A DNA stretch of 64,000 nt, taken from the NCBI RefSeq assembly GCF_025685625.1, contig NZ_JAGSYI010000004.1, forward strand, positions 558,001-622,000. The letters run 5' to 3'. Source of the stretch: Acidicapsa acidisoli (GTDB lineage Bacteria; Acidobacteriota; Terriglobia; Terriglobales; Acidobacteriaceae). Of the stretch, positions 8,807 through 17,768 are shown in pieces (positions within the stretch are counted from its first letter, which is position 1; each line of letters opens with the position of its first letter). The notes under the pieces are model-generated. The model searched no databases. It saw only the letters and a list, made by a program, of their open reading frames with translations, and was not told the DNA's origin. Position numbers and translations under genes: made by a program.

Positions 8807-11800
8807 ATGTTGCTCTTTGTTAAACTACTCGCCACGCTGAAAGAAGCACACGACTTCCCACAACCACGCCGCACCCCAATCCTGCCCGTCCTCATCGCTC
8901 TTATTCTTCTTACTCCCCTCTCGCTCTACGCACAGACTGCCGGCCGGATCACAGGCGCTGTAACCGACTCCAGCGGCGCGGTCATTCCCAACAGCCAACT
9001 CGTTCTTACCAACCCCGCAACCGGGGTCAAGCAGAGTACGGCCTCCGGTGCCGACGGAAACTTTGCTTTTGCCGTTGTTCCCGTGGGTGAGTATGTGTTG
9101 GATGTTACCGCCAGTGGCTTCAATTCATATCGGCAGTCGACCGGCCTGAAGATTGATGTCAACACCGCCCTCACCGTCAATGTTGTCTTACAGGTGGCAC
9201 AGACAAATCAGACCGTCGTCGTTGACGAGAATACAGCGGAGGTTGAAACCGCGGATACACAGATCGGCCAAACGATCGAAAGCAAGCAGGTTACTGATAT
9301 TCCGCTCAATGGCCGCAGCTACACAGACCTGCTGGCCGTCCAGGCAGGCGTTGCTCCGGTAACGACAAGCGGCGCTGGCAATACGAGTTCCGGCGGCGGT
9401 TTCGGGACACTGCCCGCAGCTGGCGAAGCGAACACCGGACAGTTTTCCATTCATGGCCAACGCGAGTCGGACAACGCCTTTTATCTCAATGGCGCCAGCG
9501 TGCAGGAAGCGATTGGTCAACAGGCCGGTATCATTCCGAATCTCGACTCCATCGCCGAGTTTCGAATTCTTTCCAGCACTGTAGATGCAGAATATGGGAG
9601 CTTCACCGGCGGCATCATCAACGTGGTTACCAAGTCCGGTACAAACGCCTTTCATGGCAACATCTTTGAGTTCTTCCGTAACACAAACCTCGACGCGCGC
9701 AACTACTTCTCCCCACAGCGCGCGGCCTTCCATCAGAATCAGTACGGCGGCACGTTCGGAGGTCCGATCCTTAAGGATAAGATCTTCTTCTTCGCCGACT
9801 ATCAGGGACAGCGGTATATCCAGGGCATCGTGACTGGCGACGTTAATGTACCTTCGATGACAAATCGGCAGGGGATCTTCAGTTCCGACGGCTCGGTCTT
9901 TACCGGCACCGTCAACGGCCCCTATCTCGCACAGGTCTTGAGCCAGCGCCTTGGCGCACCGGTATCCGTGGGGGAAAAGTTTTCGCAGGTGTTTCCCTCG
10001 GGCGTCATTCCCCACCAAGCGTGGGCCACGCCCGCCCAGCACATGCTTCAGTACATCCCCGAGCCGAATATCAGCTCGGATCAGTTCTCGACCGGGGCCT
10101 ACAATTACACCATCTATGACAACAAGGCCTCCGGCCGCGTGGATTTCAACTCCGGGCGCTATGGCAACTCGTCTATCTACTACTTCAACGATAGCTATAG
10201 CCTCGACAACCCCTATCCCAGCGGATTGGGCGGCGCCACACTGCCTGGCAATGGCTTCGCTTACGATGCGCTCTCCTATGGTGTGGATCAGTCGTTGATC
10301 TTCAGCAATATCCGTCCTTTTGGCGTGAATACGGTGAACGAGGCGCGCCTTGGCCTCTTACGCCTGGACAACAAGATCGGCGAACCCAAGGGCGGTGTCG
10401 GTGTTACCCTCGCGGACCAGGGAATTCAGGCGGGTGGCGAAGGTATCGTGCAGGGCTACCCCGCACAGGCCGGTGTCGAGGGACTGTTCTTCAATGCCTT
10501 CTCAGTCGGAACCAATCCATTCTCACTGGCGCAGGTGAACAGCACCTACGATCTCTACGATGCGGTCTCCCGCACGCTCGGCGACCATAACTTCAAATTC
10601 GGCGGACGTTACATCTGGTATAAGGTCAAGCAGAATCCAAACCTCGTCGCAAACGGAACCTTTTCCTTCTTCGCATCCGGTAATCAGACGACCGGCAATG
10701 ACTTTGCCGATTTCCTCCTCGGACTGCCCGACTTCTATTCCCAGCAATCGTCGCCTACTTTCTATGAGTCCGCCGCAGACGGCGATCTCTTCGCAGAGGA
10801 CAGCTACCGCATCCGTCCCAACCTGACCCTGAACTACGGCGTGCGTTGGGATTACGTCACTCCGTGGGCCGAGAAGTATCATCAGACCACCACTCTTATC
10901 CTGGGCGTGCAGTCCGCAACCTTCCCTGGCGCGCCGCTTGGCTATGTTGTGCCCGGTGACCCGCTCCCAGGCGGCGGCCATGTTCCAACCGGCATCGCTC
11001 CTACGCCGTTGGACAACTTCTCGCCGCGATTTGGTCTGGCGTACTCGCCTTCGGCGACCGATGGTTTCGTGAGAAAACTCACCGGAGGTCCCGGTAAAAC
11101 CAGCATCCGCCTTGGTGGCGGACGCTTCTTCTCCTCGCCGCAGGGACTCACCGTAGCCTATCCAACCGGTAATCCGCCGTATGGCCTGACCTACACCAGC
11201 CCGGAATCGCCTGTGATGGCGACGCCGTTCGTAGGCGCTCTTAGCGGTACGCAATATGTCCAGCAGTTTCCGGTCAACGTGCCATCCTACAATGTCTCAC
11301 CGACGAATCCGGATAACTCCGTTAACTGGAGCCGCTATTACCCAATCGGTGGAGCCGGCAGCGTTTATTACAAGAACAAGACCAGCTACGCGATGCAATA
11401 TAACCTGACCATCGAGCGGCAGATCGGCGCTGATAACATCCTGAGCGTGGGCTATATCGGTTCCCTGGGACGTCACCTCCTGACGGTCCGCAGTGCGAAT
11501 CCAGGCAATCCCGCGCTGTGCTTGAGTCTCAGTCAAACCTCGGAGGTTGCGCCCGGCTCACCCACCTGCGGTCCCTTTGAGGAGAACCTTGTCTTCACAC
11601 GTGCGAACGGAACCGTAGTTAACGGCACGCGCAGCCCCTTTCCCAACCAGATCGGCTCGGATGCCTACTATGACAACATGGGCAATTCGCACTACAACGC
11701 GCTCGAAGTAACGCTGAAGCACACCACCGGTCCATTGTCCGTGCTCGCAAGCTACACTTACTCCAAATCCTACGATCAGACCTCCAGCATCCAGGAACAA

Positions 11801-12421
11801 GTCGATCCGTACAACTACAACGCGCTCGATGGAATCTCGGCCTTCGATATGAAGCATGACTTCGTGGTCAGCTACAACTACGAGTTGCCCGTACCCCGCT
11901 TCCTTCATTCCAATCTTTATACGAAGGGTTGGGCGCTTTCCGGCGTCACACGCTTTGCTACTGGATTGCCGGTCACATTTGCCACCTCAAGCGACAACTA
12001 CCTCGTTCAGGTACAGAACAATGGCGTAAACGCGACCAGCATCGACATGCCCAACTATGATGGAAGCGGGTATAAGATCAACCACAATCCGCGCAACGGC
12101 AAACCAGTCTTCAACATTGCAGCGTTCACCCCGAACCCGCTCGGCACACAAGGAAACTCGAAGCGCCGCATGTTCTACGGGCCTGGCATCGACAATTACG
12201 ATGTGGCTCTGCACAAGGTAACTCCAATTACCGAAGGCCGGTCGCTGGAGTTGCGACTGGAAATGTTTAACATCTTCAACCACGCACAGTTCTATGGAGC
12301 CAGCTCCGTGGACGGCAACATCGGCGATAAATCTACACTGACGATTCCAGGCACCTTTGGCTACGTCACAAAGGCGGCAGATCCACGCATCGGGCAAATC
12401 GCGGCAAAGTTCCGCTTCTAG
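8807..12421 (+). CDS. Oar-type TonB-dependent outer-membrane receptor with carboxypeptidase-regulatory domain
   Basis: About 1204 residues. A long signal peptide (TPILPVLIALILLTPLSLYA) precedes an Ig-like carboxypeptidase-regulatory domain (GRITGAVTDSSGAVIPNSQL), a plug domain (DIPLNGRSYTDLLAVQAG) and a beta-barrel ending in an aromatic residue (IAAKFRF). ATG 8807 is chosen for its CGGAGA site and its nearness to the signal peptide; the frame is open back to 8717. Such giant receptors take up oligosaccharides or other large ligands with TonB/ExbBD energy and are multiplied in Acidobacteriota. No partner SusD-like lipoprotein lies nearby, so the ligand cannot be inferred. A hairpin terminator follows. 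Confidence 0.93.
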   Translation: MLLFVKLLATLKEAHDFPQPRRTPILPVLIALILLTPLSLYAQTAGRITGAVTDSSGAVIPNSQLVLTNPATGVKQSTASGADGNFAFAVVPVGEYVLDVTASGFNSYRQSTGLKIDVNTALTVNVVLQVAQTNQTVVVDENTAEVETADTQIGQTIESKQVTDIPLNGRSYTDLLAVQAGVAPVTTSGAGNTSSGGGFGTLPAAGEANTGQFSIHGQRESDNAFYLNGASVQEAIGQQAGIIPNLDSIAEFRILSSTVDAEYGSFTGGIINVVTKSGTNAFHGNIFEFFRNTNLDARNYFSPQRAAFHQNQYGGTFGGPILKDKIFFFADYQGQRYIQGIVTGDVNVPSMTNRQGIFSSDGSVFTGTVNGPYLAQVLSQRLGAPVSVGEKFSQVFPSGVIPHQAWATPAQHMLQYIPEPNISSDQFSTGAYNYTIYDNKASGRVDFNSGRYGNSSIYYFNDSYSLDNPYPSGLGGATLPGNGFAYDALSYGVDQSLIFSNIRPFGVNTVNEARLGLLRLDNKIGEPKGGVGVTLADQGIQAGGEGIVQGYPAQAGVEGLFFNAFSVGTNPFSLAQVNSTYDLYDAVSRTLGDHNFKFGGRYIWYKVKQNPNLVANGTFSFFASGNQTTGNDFADFLLGLPDFYSQQSSPTFYESAADGDLFAEDSYRIRPNLTLNYGVRWDYVTPWAEKYHQTTTLILGVQSATFPGAPLGYVVPGDPLPGGGHVPTGIAPTPLDNFSPRFGLAYSPSATDGFVRKLTGGPGKTSIRLGGGRFFSSPQGLTVAYPTGNPPYGLTYTSPESPVMATPFVGALSGTQYVQQFPVNVPSYNVSPTNPDNSVNWSRYYPIGGAGSVYYKNKTSYAMQYNLTIERQIGADNILSVGYIGSLGRHLLTVRSANPGNPALCLSLSQTSEVAPGSPTCGPFEENLVFTRANGTVVNGTRSPFPNQIGSDAYYDNMGNSHYNALEVTLKHTTGPLSVLASYTYSKSYDQTSSIQEQVDPYNYNALDGISAFDMKHDFVVSYNYELPVPRFLHSNLYTKGWALSGVTRFATGLPVTFATSSDNYLVQVQNNGVNATSIDMPNYDGSGYKINHNPRNGKPVFNIAAFTPNPLGTQGNSKRRMFYGPGIDNYDVALHKVTPITEGRSLELRLEMFNIFNHAQFYGASSVDGNIGDKSTLTIPGTFGYVTKAADPRIGQIAAKFRF

Positions 12422-12444
12422 CGGTCCTACTCCAGCATTGCGGG

Positions 12445-12472
12445 GGAGGTGCCAGGCGCCTCCTCTTTTCTT
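12445..12472 (+). terminator. Rho-independent terminator after the first Oar-type receptor
   Basis: GGAGGTG (12445-12451) pairs with CGCCTCC (12457-12463), one G-U pair, loop CCAGG, followed by the T-rich TCTTTTCTT. It lies 24 bases after the receptor stop and just before mgtC, separating the two units. Confidence 0.75.
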
Positions 12473-12497
12473 AAACTCTCGGGAAAAGGCGGGCACG

Positions 12498-13208
12498 ATG
12501 TTCGGGATCGACACCATTCCCTTCAGCTTGCACTTGCTGGCAGCCGTCCTCATGGGGGCCACGGTCGGCTTGGAGCGCCAATGGCGGCAGCGGATGGCTG
12601 GCACACGCACCAATGCGCTGGTAGCTGCCGGCGCTGCGGCGTTTGTGATGTGCGGGCTTCTGCTGGCCGCTGATCCGTCCGCGCAGGGTCGCATCGTCTC
12701 CTACGTTGTCTCGGGAGTAGGGTTTCTCGGGGCAGGCGTCATCTTCAAGGACGGCACCAATGTGCGCGGATTGAACACCGCTGCGACCTTATGGTGCTCC
12801 GCTGCTATCGGCGCGCTCTGCGGGCTTGGTGCGTTGAACCTGGCCCTGGTGCTCGTCGCCACAGTTCTCTTCACGAACATGGTGCTTCGCCCATTGGCTT
12901 ACCGTCTTAACCCAGTGCTGCCTGAGGCAACCCCAGCGGAGACACGCTATGAGATTCGGCTCGTCTGCCGTCTCTCGGTCTCTCCACACATTCGTGCGTT
13001 ACTGCTCTCAACGATCAGTCAGTTACCGGTTCGATTACAGTCCATCCATGGAGAACAGGACGAGGACAACGATCAGACGCATATTCGAGCAGAATTGACC
13101 ACGGCCGGCCGGAATAATGAGGCAGTGGAACAAGTTGTCATGCGTCTCTCTATGGAGGACGATGTTTCCACTTTAAGCTGGTCCATCGTCGAGTCAACGA
13201 TGGAGTAG
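12498..13208 (+). CDS. MgtC/SapB-family inner-membrane protein
   Basis: About 236 residues. The N-terminal part is a 4-5 helix membrane domain with the family signature region LLAAVLMGATVGLERQWRQR (6 residues into helix 1), followed by GTRTNALVAAGAAAFV and VGFLGAGVIFKDG. The C-terminal 80 residues are a soluble ACT-like domain. MgtC proteins help cells survive low Mg2+ or acid and inhibit or tune ATP synthase and, in Salmonella, raise Kdp expression; function here is inferred. ATG 12498 starts at the first membrane helix. It precedes an orphan kdpA, giving a possible cation-homeostasis block. Confidence 0.9.
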   Translation: MFGIDTIPFSLHLLAAVLMGATVGLERQWRQRMAGTRTNALVAAGAAAFVMCGLLLAADPSAQGRIVSYVVSGVGFLGAGVIFKDGTNVRGLNTAATLWCSAAIGALCGLGALNLALVLVATVLFTNMVLRPLAYRLNPVLPEATPAETRYEIRLVCRLSVSPHIRALLLSTISQLPVRLQSIHGEQDEDNDQTHIRAELTTAGRNNEAVEQVVMRLSMEDDVSTLSWSIVESTME

Positions 13209-13400
13209 CCAATGTCGCCACGTGGGTGGTCCAGATGAAAATCTTTCCCGACTCAGAGCCTTCTTCTATAGACACGAAAAAGCGCGAGTCCTTGATGCTT
13301 ATATGAGACCCCTTTTCGAAGTGCCCTACAGATTCTTTATATGCATTATGAAAGACTGTTCTAGGCTTGCGATTGGCGAAGGATTTCAAACTGCATCGTA

Positions 13401-15119
13401 ATGAATTTCTTTAGCGTAGTCCAATATCTGCTCTTTGTGGTGATCGTCACCGCTTGCGTGAAGCCTCTGGGAGGTTACATGTATCGAGTCTTCTCTCGGG
13501 AGAGGACTTTTCCCGATCGCTTATGCATTCCAATAGAACGATGGATATATCAGCTTACGGGAGTCGATCCATCGATAGAGATGGATGCCAGGCAATACGC
13601 AATCTGCTTTGTTGTCTTCAGTCTGATCTGCACACTCTTCCTCTACGCCATCCTCAGATACCAACGCTTTCTTCCCTGGTTTTTTCCGGACTATCAAACG
13701 ACGCCACTCTCTCCGGATCTCTCCTTCAATACGGCGATCAGTTTTTCTACCACCACGACCTGGCAAGCTTATGCGGGCGAAAGCACCATGAGCTACTTCA
13801 GTCAAATGGCAGGACTGTGCACGCAGAATTTCCTTGCCGGAGCGGCAGGTTTGGCCGTAGGCATTGCTTTTCTACGAGGACTTGCGCGGGAGTCTCGCGC
13901 GACACTCGGAAATTTCTGGGTCGACCTGACTCGAAGCCTGCTCTGGATTCTGCTGCCCGGTGCATTTCTGGGATCGCTGGTCCTTGTCTGGCAGGGCGTC
14001 CCCATGAACTTCCACCATTACGAGATTGCCACCACTCTGGAAGGAAGACAGCAGATTATCCCGCAGGGGCCGGTCGCGGCACTGGAACTGATCAAAAACC
14101 TAGGCACAAATGGCGGGGGATTTTTCAATGCCAACGGCGCTCACCCATATGAGAACCCCACGCCCCTGACGAATTTCCTTGAATTGCTATCCATCATTCT
14201 GCTACCTGCGGCTTTGACGAACACGTTTGGTCGTATGGTGCGCCATTTACGCCAAGGATGGCTGATTTACTGGGTGATGCTCCTACTCTTCACCGGTGGA
14301 CTGATTGCCTTGCATCTCAGCGAGCAGAGTGCGAGCCCTCTTATTCACGGAATTGACTCTCGATCGAGTCAACATCCATCCTGCGGCAACATGGAAGGTA
14401 AGGAAGTGCGATTTGGGCTCGGAGGCACAGTGCTCGCCGGCACCGTTACATCCAACGGCGCAACTGGTTCGTCGAATGCTGCAGATGACAGCTTCTCATC
14501 GCTAGGCGGTCTGGTTTTGTTGGTGAATCTTCTGTTGGGCGAGGTGATCTTTGGAGGCCTCGGCACTGGACTCCTTGGCATGATTATGACGGCGGCGATC
14601 GCCGTGTTTCTCGCAGGGCTTATGATTGGCCGCACTCCCGAGTACCTGGGCAAACAGATTGGGCCGAGCGAAAACAAGATGATTGTGTTATATGCGCTCT
14701 CGGGACCTGTAACAATTCTGATTCTGACTGCGATTGCAATCTCGACGAATGCCGGACTCGCTGGCCTTGCGACGAATAGCGGCCCGCATGGGCTCACTGA
14801 GATATTCTTCGCTTTCGCTTCCTGTTTTGGCAACAACGGCCAGACCTTCGGCGGCCTCAGCGCCAATACCCCCTTCTACAACATCATGACCGCAATCGCT
14901 ATGATGGCAGGCCGATTTGGCCTGGCAGTTCCCGCGCTCATTTTTGCGGGCCTCTTCGCACAACAACCAGCAAGAGCTCGATCCCGTGGGACGCTGCCCA
15001 CCGATTCGCTCCCTTTCGGCATCCTGCTAACGGTCTTCATTCTCATTTTCACGGCACTGAGCTACTTCCCTGCATTGACGCTCGGTCCAGTGCTGGAACA
15101 CTTCCTCTTCAAAATCTAG
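13401..15119 (+). CDS. kdpA: Potassium-translocating subunit KdpA (orphan, no kdpBC)
   Basis: 572 residues, normal KdpA length, ten or so membrane helices. KdpA is the K+-selective channel-like subunit of the KdpFABC pump. The second filter segment, LGTNGGGFFNANGAHPYENP, is nearly canonical; NMEGKEVRFG, GLMIGRTPEYLGKQIG and GTLPTDSLPFG are also conserved. Differences: the first filter region reads STTTTWQAY (about 116-124) where E. coli has TNTNWQSY, the third has NAADDSF instead of AMHDSF, and the fourth has GNNGQTF for NNNGSAF. No kdpB, kdpC or kdpF occurs in the window; 229 bases later a KdpD-like kinase starts. It may work with subunits encoded elsewhere, or alone. Confidence 0.93.
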   Translation: MNFFSVVQYLLFVVIVTACVKPLGGYMYRVFSRERTFPDRLCIPIERWIYQLTGVDPSIEMDARQYAICFVVFSLICTLFLYAILRYQRFLPWFFPDYQTTPLSPDLSFNTAISFSTTTTWQAYAGESTMSYFSQMAGLCTQNFLAGAAGLAVGIAFLRGLARESRATLGNFWVDLTRSLLWILLPGAFLGSLVLVWQGVPMNFHHYEIATTLEGRQQIIPQGPVAALELIKNLGTNGGGFFNANGAHPYENPTPLTNFLELLSIILLPAALTNTFGRMVRHLRQGWLIYWVMLLLFTGGLIALHLSEQSASPLIHGIDSRSSQHPSCGNMEGKEVRFGLGGTVLAGTVTSNGATGSSNAADDSFSSLGGLVLLVNLLLGEVIFGGLGTGLLGMIMTAAIAVFLAGLMIGRTPEYLGKQIGPSENKMIVLYALSGPVTILILTAIAISTNAGLAGLATNSGPHGLTEIFFAFASCFGNNGQTFGGLSANTPFYNIMTAIAMMAGRFGLAVPALIFAGLFAQQPARARSRGTLPTDSLPFGILLTVFILIFTALSYFPALTLGPVLEHFLFKI

Positions 15120-15348
15120 AAAATTGTTTCGTACAAAGAGATGCGAAGTTGGCGCCATGCTGGCTTCGGCCCGGTACTAGCCTCTTCGTCGGTCCGATAT
15201 GGATTTCTTATGGAAATTGCACGAAACGTTCATGCGCTTCCGCGTAGTCTGATAGAGGCAGAGGATTCAGCGCTGTGTGCCGTCTGAAGCGGCAAGGTCT
15301 TGGCCAATTGCTCAACTGTCTGTATAGCGGACGGGCAAAGGCTTACCG

Positions 15349-16824
15349 ATGAAACAAGTGAGAGTTGCAAAGGTTCGACAGGTTTTCGCGTACAGTGCTG
15401 TTGGTATCCTTGCTCTGGGAGCGCTTACCTACACTGGCTATCTTTTTCATCTGAATCTGGCAACGGCGGGATTTCTCTGTCTGATTGTTTTGGTGCTGCT
15501 GTCGTCATTTGGAGACATGATCTCGGCGACAGTGAATTCCGTCGTGGCCGTTGCGTGCCTCGATTATTTCTTTGCGCCGCCGATACTTTCCCTGCGAGTG
15601 TCCGATCCGCTTAACATGCTGGCGCTGGCAACATTTCTGGCGACAAGTCTGGGTATTACGTTTCAGGTGACACGAGTCCGTCGGGAAAAAATACTTTCCG
15701 ATCTCCAGCGAAAGGAGTTGAAGAGGCTTTATGAATTGGCGCAACAATTGCTTGCGCTCAAGCCTGAGGAGATCGATCCGCCGCATCTGCTTACACTCTT
15801 TCGCGACGTTTTCTCATTGCGAGCCATCTGCCTGTTTGAGCATAAGACCGCTGCTTTCTTTATCGTGGGCGACCCCCGATACGATCTCGAGGCGCGGACA
15901 CGCATGGGCCACCTTACTGGCGAGGACAGTGACGATTCCCTTTGCAGGATCTCCATTCGTTGCCTGCGCGTGACAGGTGCCGATGCAGGAACTATGGGTT
16001 TCGAATGGCCCGACTCGGATGAGTTCACGCCAGATTCGCTATCCAAGCTCGAAACTACGATGCTGCGAAGGGTCCAGGCTTATCACGATGCCTCGCAGGC
16101 TGCGGCAGACGAACGGGCCCAGAGCCTACGCATCATGTTACTCGACGCGCTTGCTCATGCTGTCAAAACACCTCTCGCCACCGTTCTTGCCGCTACGGGC
16201 GGACTGCGCATGACAGATAGGCTTACACCGGATCAAGCGGAATTCGTGGATGTGATCGAGGCGGAGACATCCCGTCTTGGCAGCCTGACTACACGCCTTT
16301 TACGCACAGCCACTCTGGATCAGGAAGAATTGCGGCCGCGTTTGCAGCTTGTGGACGTTCCAGAGCTCATTGCCGAGGAACTCAGCTTGAAGTCTCAACA
16401 GTTTGTCGATCACAGGCTCTCGTTTGTCGATCAAAGAGAATGTGTTGAAAACGGTTGCGTCGATCTCGCGGGAGTGCCAGCGGATCCAGAACTTCTACGT
16501 CTGGCATTGGAACAATTGATCGAGAACGCATGCAAGTATTCGCCATCTGGTTCCACGGTGGAAGTGAGCACAGGTGCGTTGGGAGATACACTTGCCATTC
16601 GCGTCCGGAGCCGCAGCCAGGTTCCTCTAGAAGAGCATTCGAAGATATTCGACCGCTTCTACCGCGGAAAGCGCTCGCACGAAGCCACTCCTGGCACGGG
16701 ACTTGGCCTGGATATCGCTCGCAAGATTGCGCTGGCGCACGGAGGAAATCTGGTTCTGGAAGACTCGAAGGAAGATCAATCGATCTTCCGCATCACTATA
16801 CCCGTAGCATCGAAGGAACGCTGA
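15349..16824 (+). CDS. KdpD-like sensor histidine kinase lacking the KdpD N-terminal domains
   Basis: 491 residues. Four membrane helices of a DUF4118 domain (about 12-108; VACLDYFFAPP) are followed by a GAF-like region (130-245), HisKA with H270 in DALAHAVKTPL, and HATPase with QLIENACKYSP (N box) and GTGLGLDIA (G2). Full KdpD is near 900 residues with N-terminal KdpD and Usp domains; these are absent, so this matches only the C-terminal half. The residue after the phospho-His is Ala271 where Glu/Asp is usual, a possible effect on kinase or phosphatase activity. Start has AAAGG eight bases upstream. It is translationally adjacent to the regulator that follows. Confidence 0.9.
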   Translation: MKQVRVAKVRQVFAYSAVGILALGALTYTGYLFHLNLATAGFLCLIVLVLLSSFGDMISATVNSVVAVACLDYFFAPPILSLRVSDPLNMLALATFLATSLGITFQVTRVRREKILSDLQRKELKRLYELAQQLLALKPEEIDPPHLLTLFRDVFSLRAICLFEHKTAAFFIVGDPRYDLEARTRMGHLTGEDSDDSLCRISIRCLRVTGADAGTMGFEWPDSDEFTPDSLSKLETTMLRRVQAYHDASQAAADERAQSLRIMLLDALAHAVKTPLATVLAATGGLRMTDRLTPDQAEFVDVIEAETSRLGSLTTRLLRTATLDQEELRPRLQLVDVPELIAEELSLKSQQFVDHRLSFVDQRECVENGCVDLAGVPADPELLRLALEQLIENACKYSPSGSTVEVSTGALGDTLAIRVRSRSQVPLEEHSKIFDRFYRGKRSHEATPGTGLGLDIARKIALAHGGNLVLEDSKEDQSIFRITIPVASKER

Positions 16825-16825
16825 G

Positions 16826-17581
16826 ATGGCTCTGTCCACTTGGAACATACTGATAGTCGATGACGAGCCTATATTTCGCAAGACGCTGAGCAGGTCTCTT
16901 GCGGCCAGCGGGCACAGCGTAGAGGAAGCTTCGAGTGGCGGGGATGCCGTGGATATTCTTGCTCGTTCTCCTTTTCAGTTTGTCCTGCTGGATCTGAATA
17001 TGCCCGGGATGGGCGGTCTGACAACCTGCAAAATGATCCGCTCTCTCGCTCCCGCCATCGGCATCGTCGTTCTCTCGGTTCGTAATGAGGAGCAGGACCG
17101 CGTCGCAGCGCTCGACGCAGGCGCGGATGATTATCTAACCAAGCCATTCGGGCTAAGCGAACTGATTGCTCGCCTCAATGCCATTTATCGCCGCATGCAG
17201 GCCGTTACCGAAGACGAACCCGCGGTGCTCAAGGGTGGCGACCTGGAGATGGATGTCTCTGGACACTCAGTGTGGCGTGCGGGCAAGGCGATCCATCTCA
17301 CCCCTAAAGAGTTTGAGTTATTAGCTCTACTGATGAAGAATCAGGATCGTACTGTGGCGACTTCGACTCTGTTGCGCACCATTTGGGGGCCTGATTACGG
17401 CAACGAATCTCATTATCTGCGAAGCTATATCAAGGCATTGAGAAAGAAGATCGAATCCGATCCCGCTAAACCGGAATATATCCTGACGGAGCAGAGGATC
17501 GGTTACCGCTTCCGCAATCCAGCGAATGAGGATCGCTTGGTCGGCGCGCAGGATTATTCCTTCGCAGAACCTGAGGAATGA
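16826..17581 (+). CDS. OmpR/PhoB-family response regulator, KdpE-like
   Basis: 251 residues. The receiver is complete: D12-D13 in ILIVDDEP, phospho-acceptor D56 in VLLDLNMPG, S84 and K106 in YLTKPF. The C-terminal winged helix shows the family pattern LTPKEFELLALLMKN and YIKALRKKIESDP...TEQRIGYRF. ATG lies one base after the TGA of the kinase gene, so the two are translated as a pair. The pair follows kdpA, making control of K+ uptake the likely job. The last 20 residues (DRLVGAQDYSFAEPEE) extend past the usual family end. Confidence 0.93.
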   Translation: MALSTWNILIVDDEPIFRKTLSRSLAASGHSVEEASSGGDAVDILARSPFQFVLLDLNMPGMGGLTTCKMIRSLAPAIGIVVLSVRNEEQDRVAALDAGADDYLTKPFGLSELIARLNAIYRRMQAVTEDEPAVLKGGDLEMDVSGHSVWRAGKAIHLTPKEFELLALLMKNQDRTVATSTLLRTIWGPDYGNESHYLRSYIKALRKKIESDPAKPEYILTEQRIGYRFRNPANEDRLVGAQDYSFAEPEE

Positions 17582-17768
17582 CACTCTCAACGCATGCTTC
17601 CCGTCGACCGATCGATCGGATTGTCCATTCCATTTATTCTCTGCATTACGGTTCCATTATGTATTTTGCATAGTATTCGCATCCTGCGCATATGCCTCAT
17701 TCACTGATCTTTTCCTATGCTCAAGTTGCGCGCTGCTTTATTCAAATCGCGCATGGAGTATAGGAAAA

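Noticed and set aside
13209-13400. Riboswitch (for example c-di-AMP type) upstream of kdpA
   Set aside because: Looked for because kdp operons can carry one; none of the conserved sequence of that class could be found.
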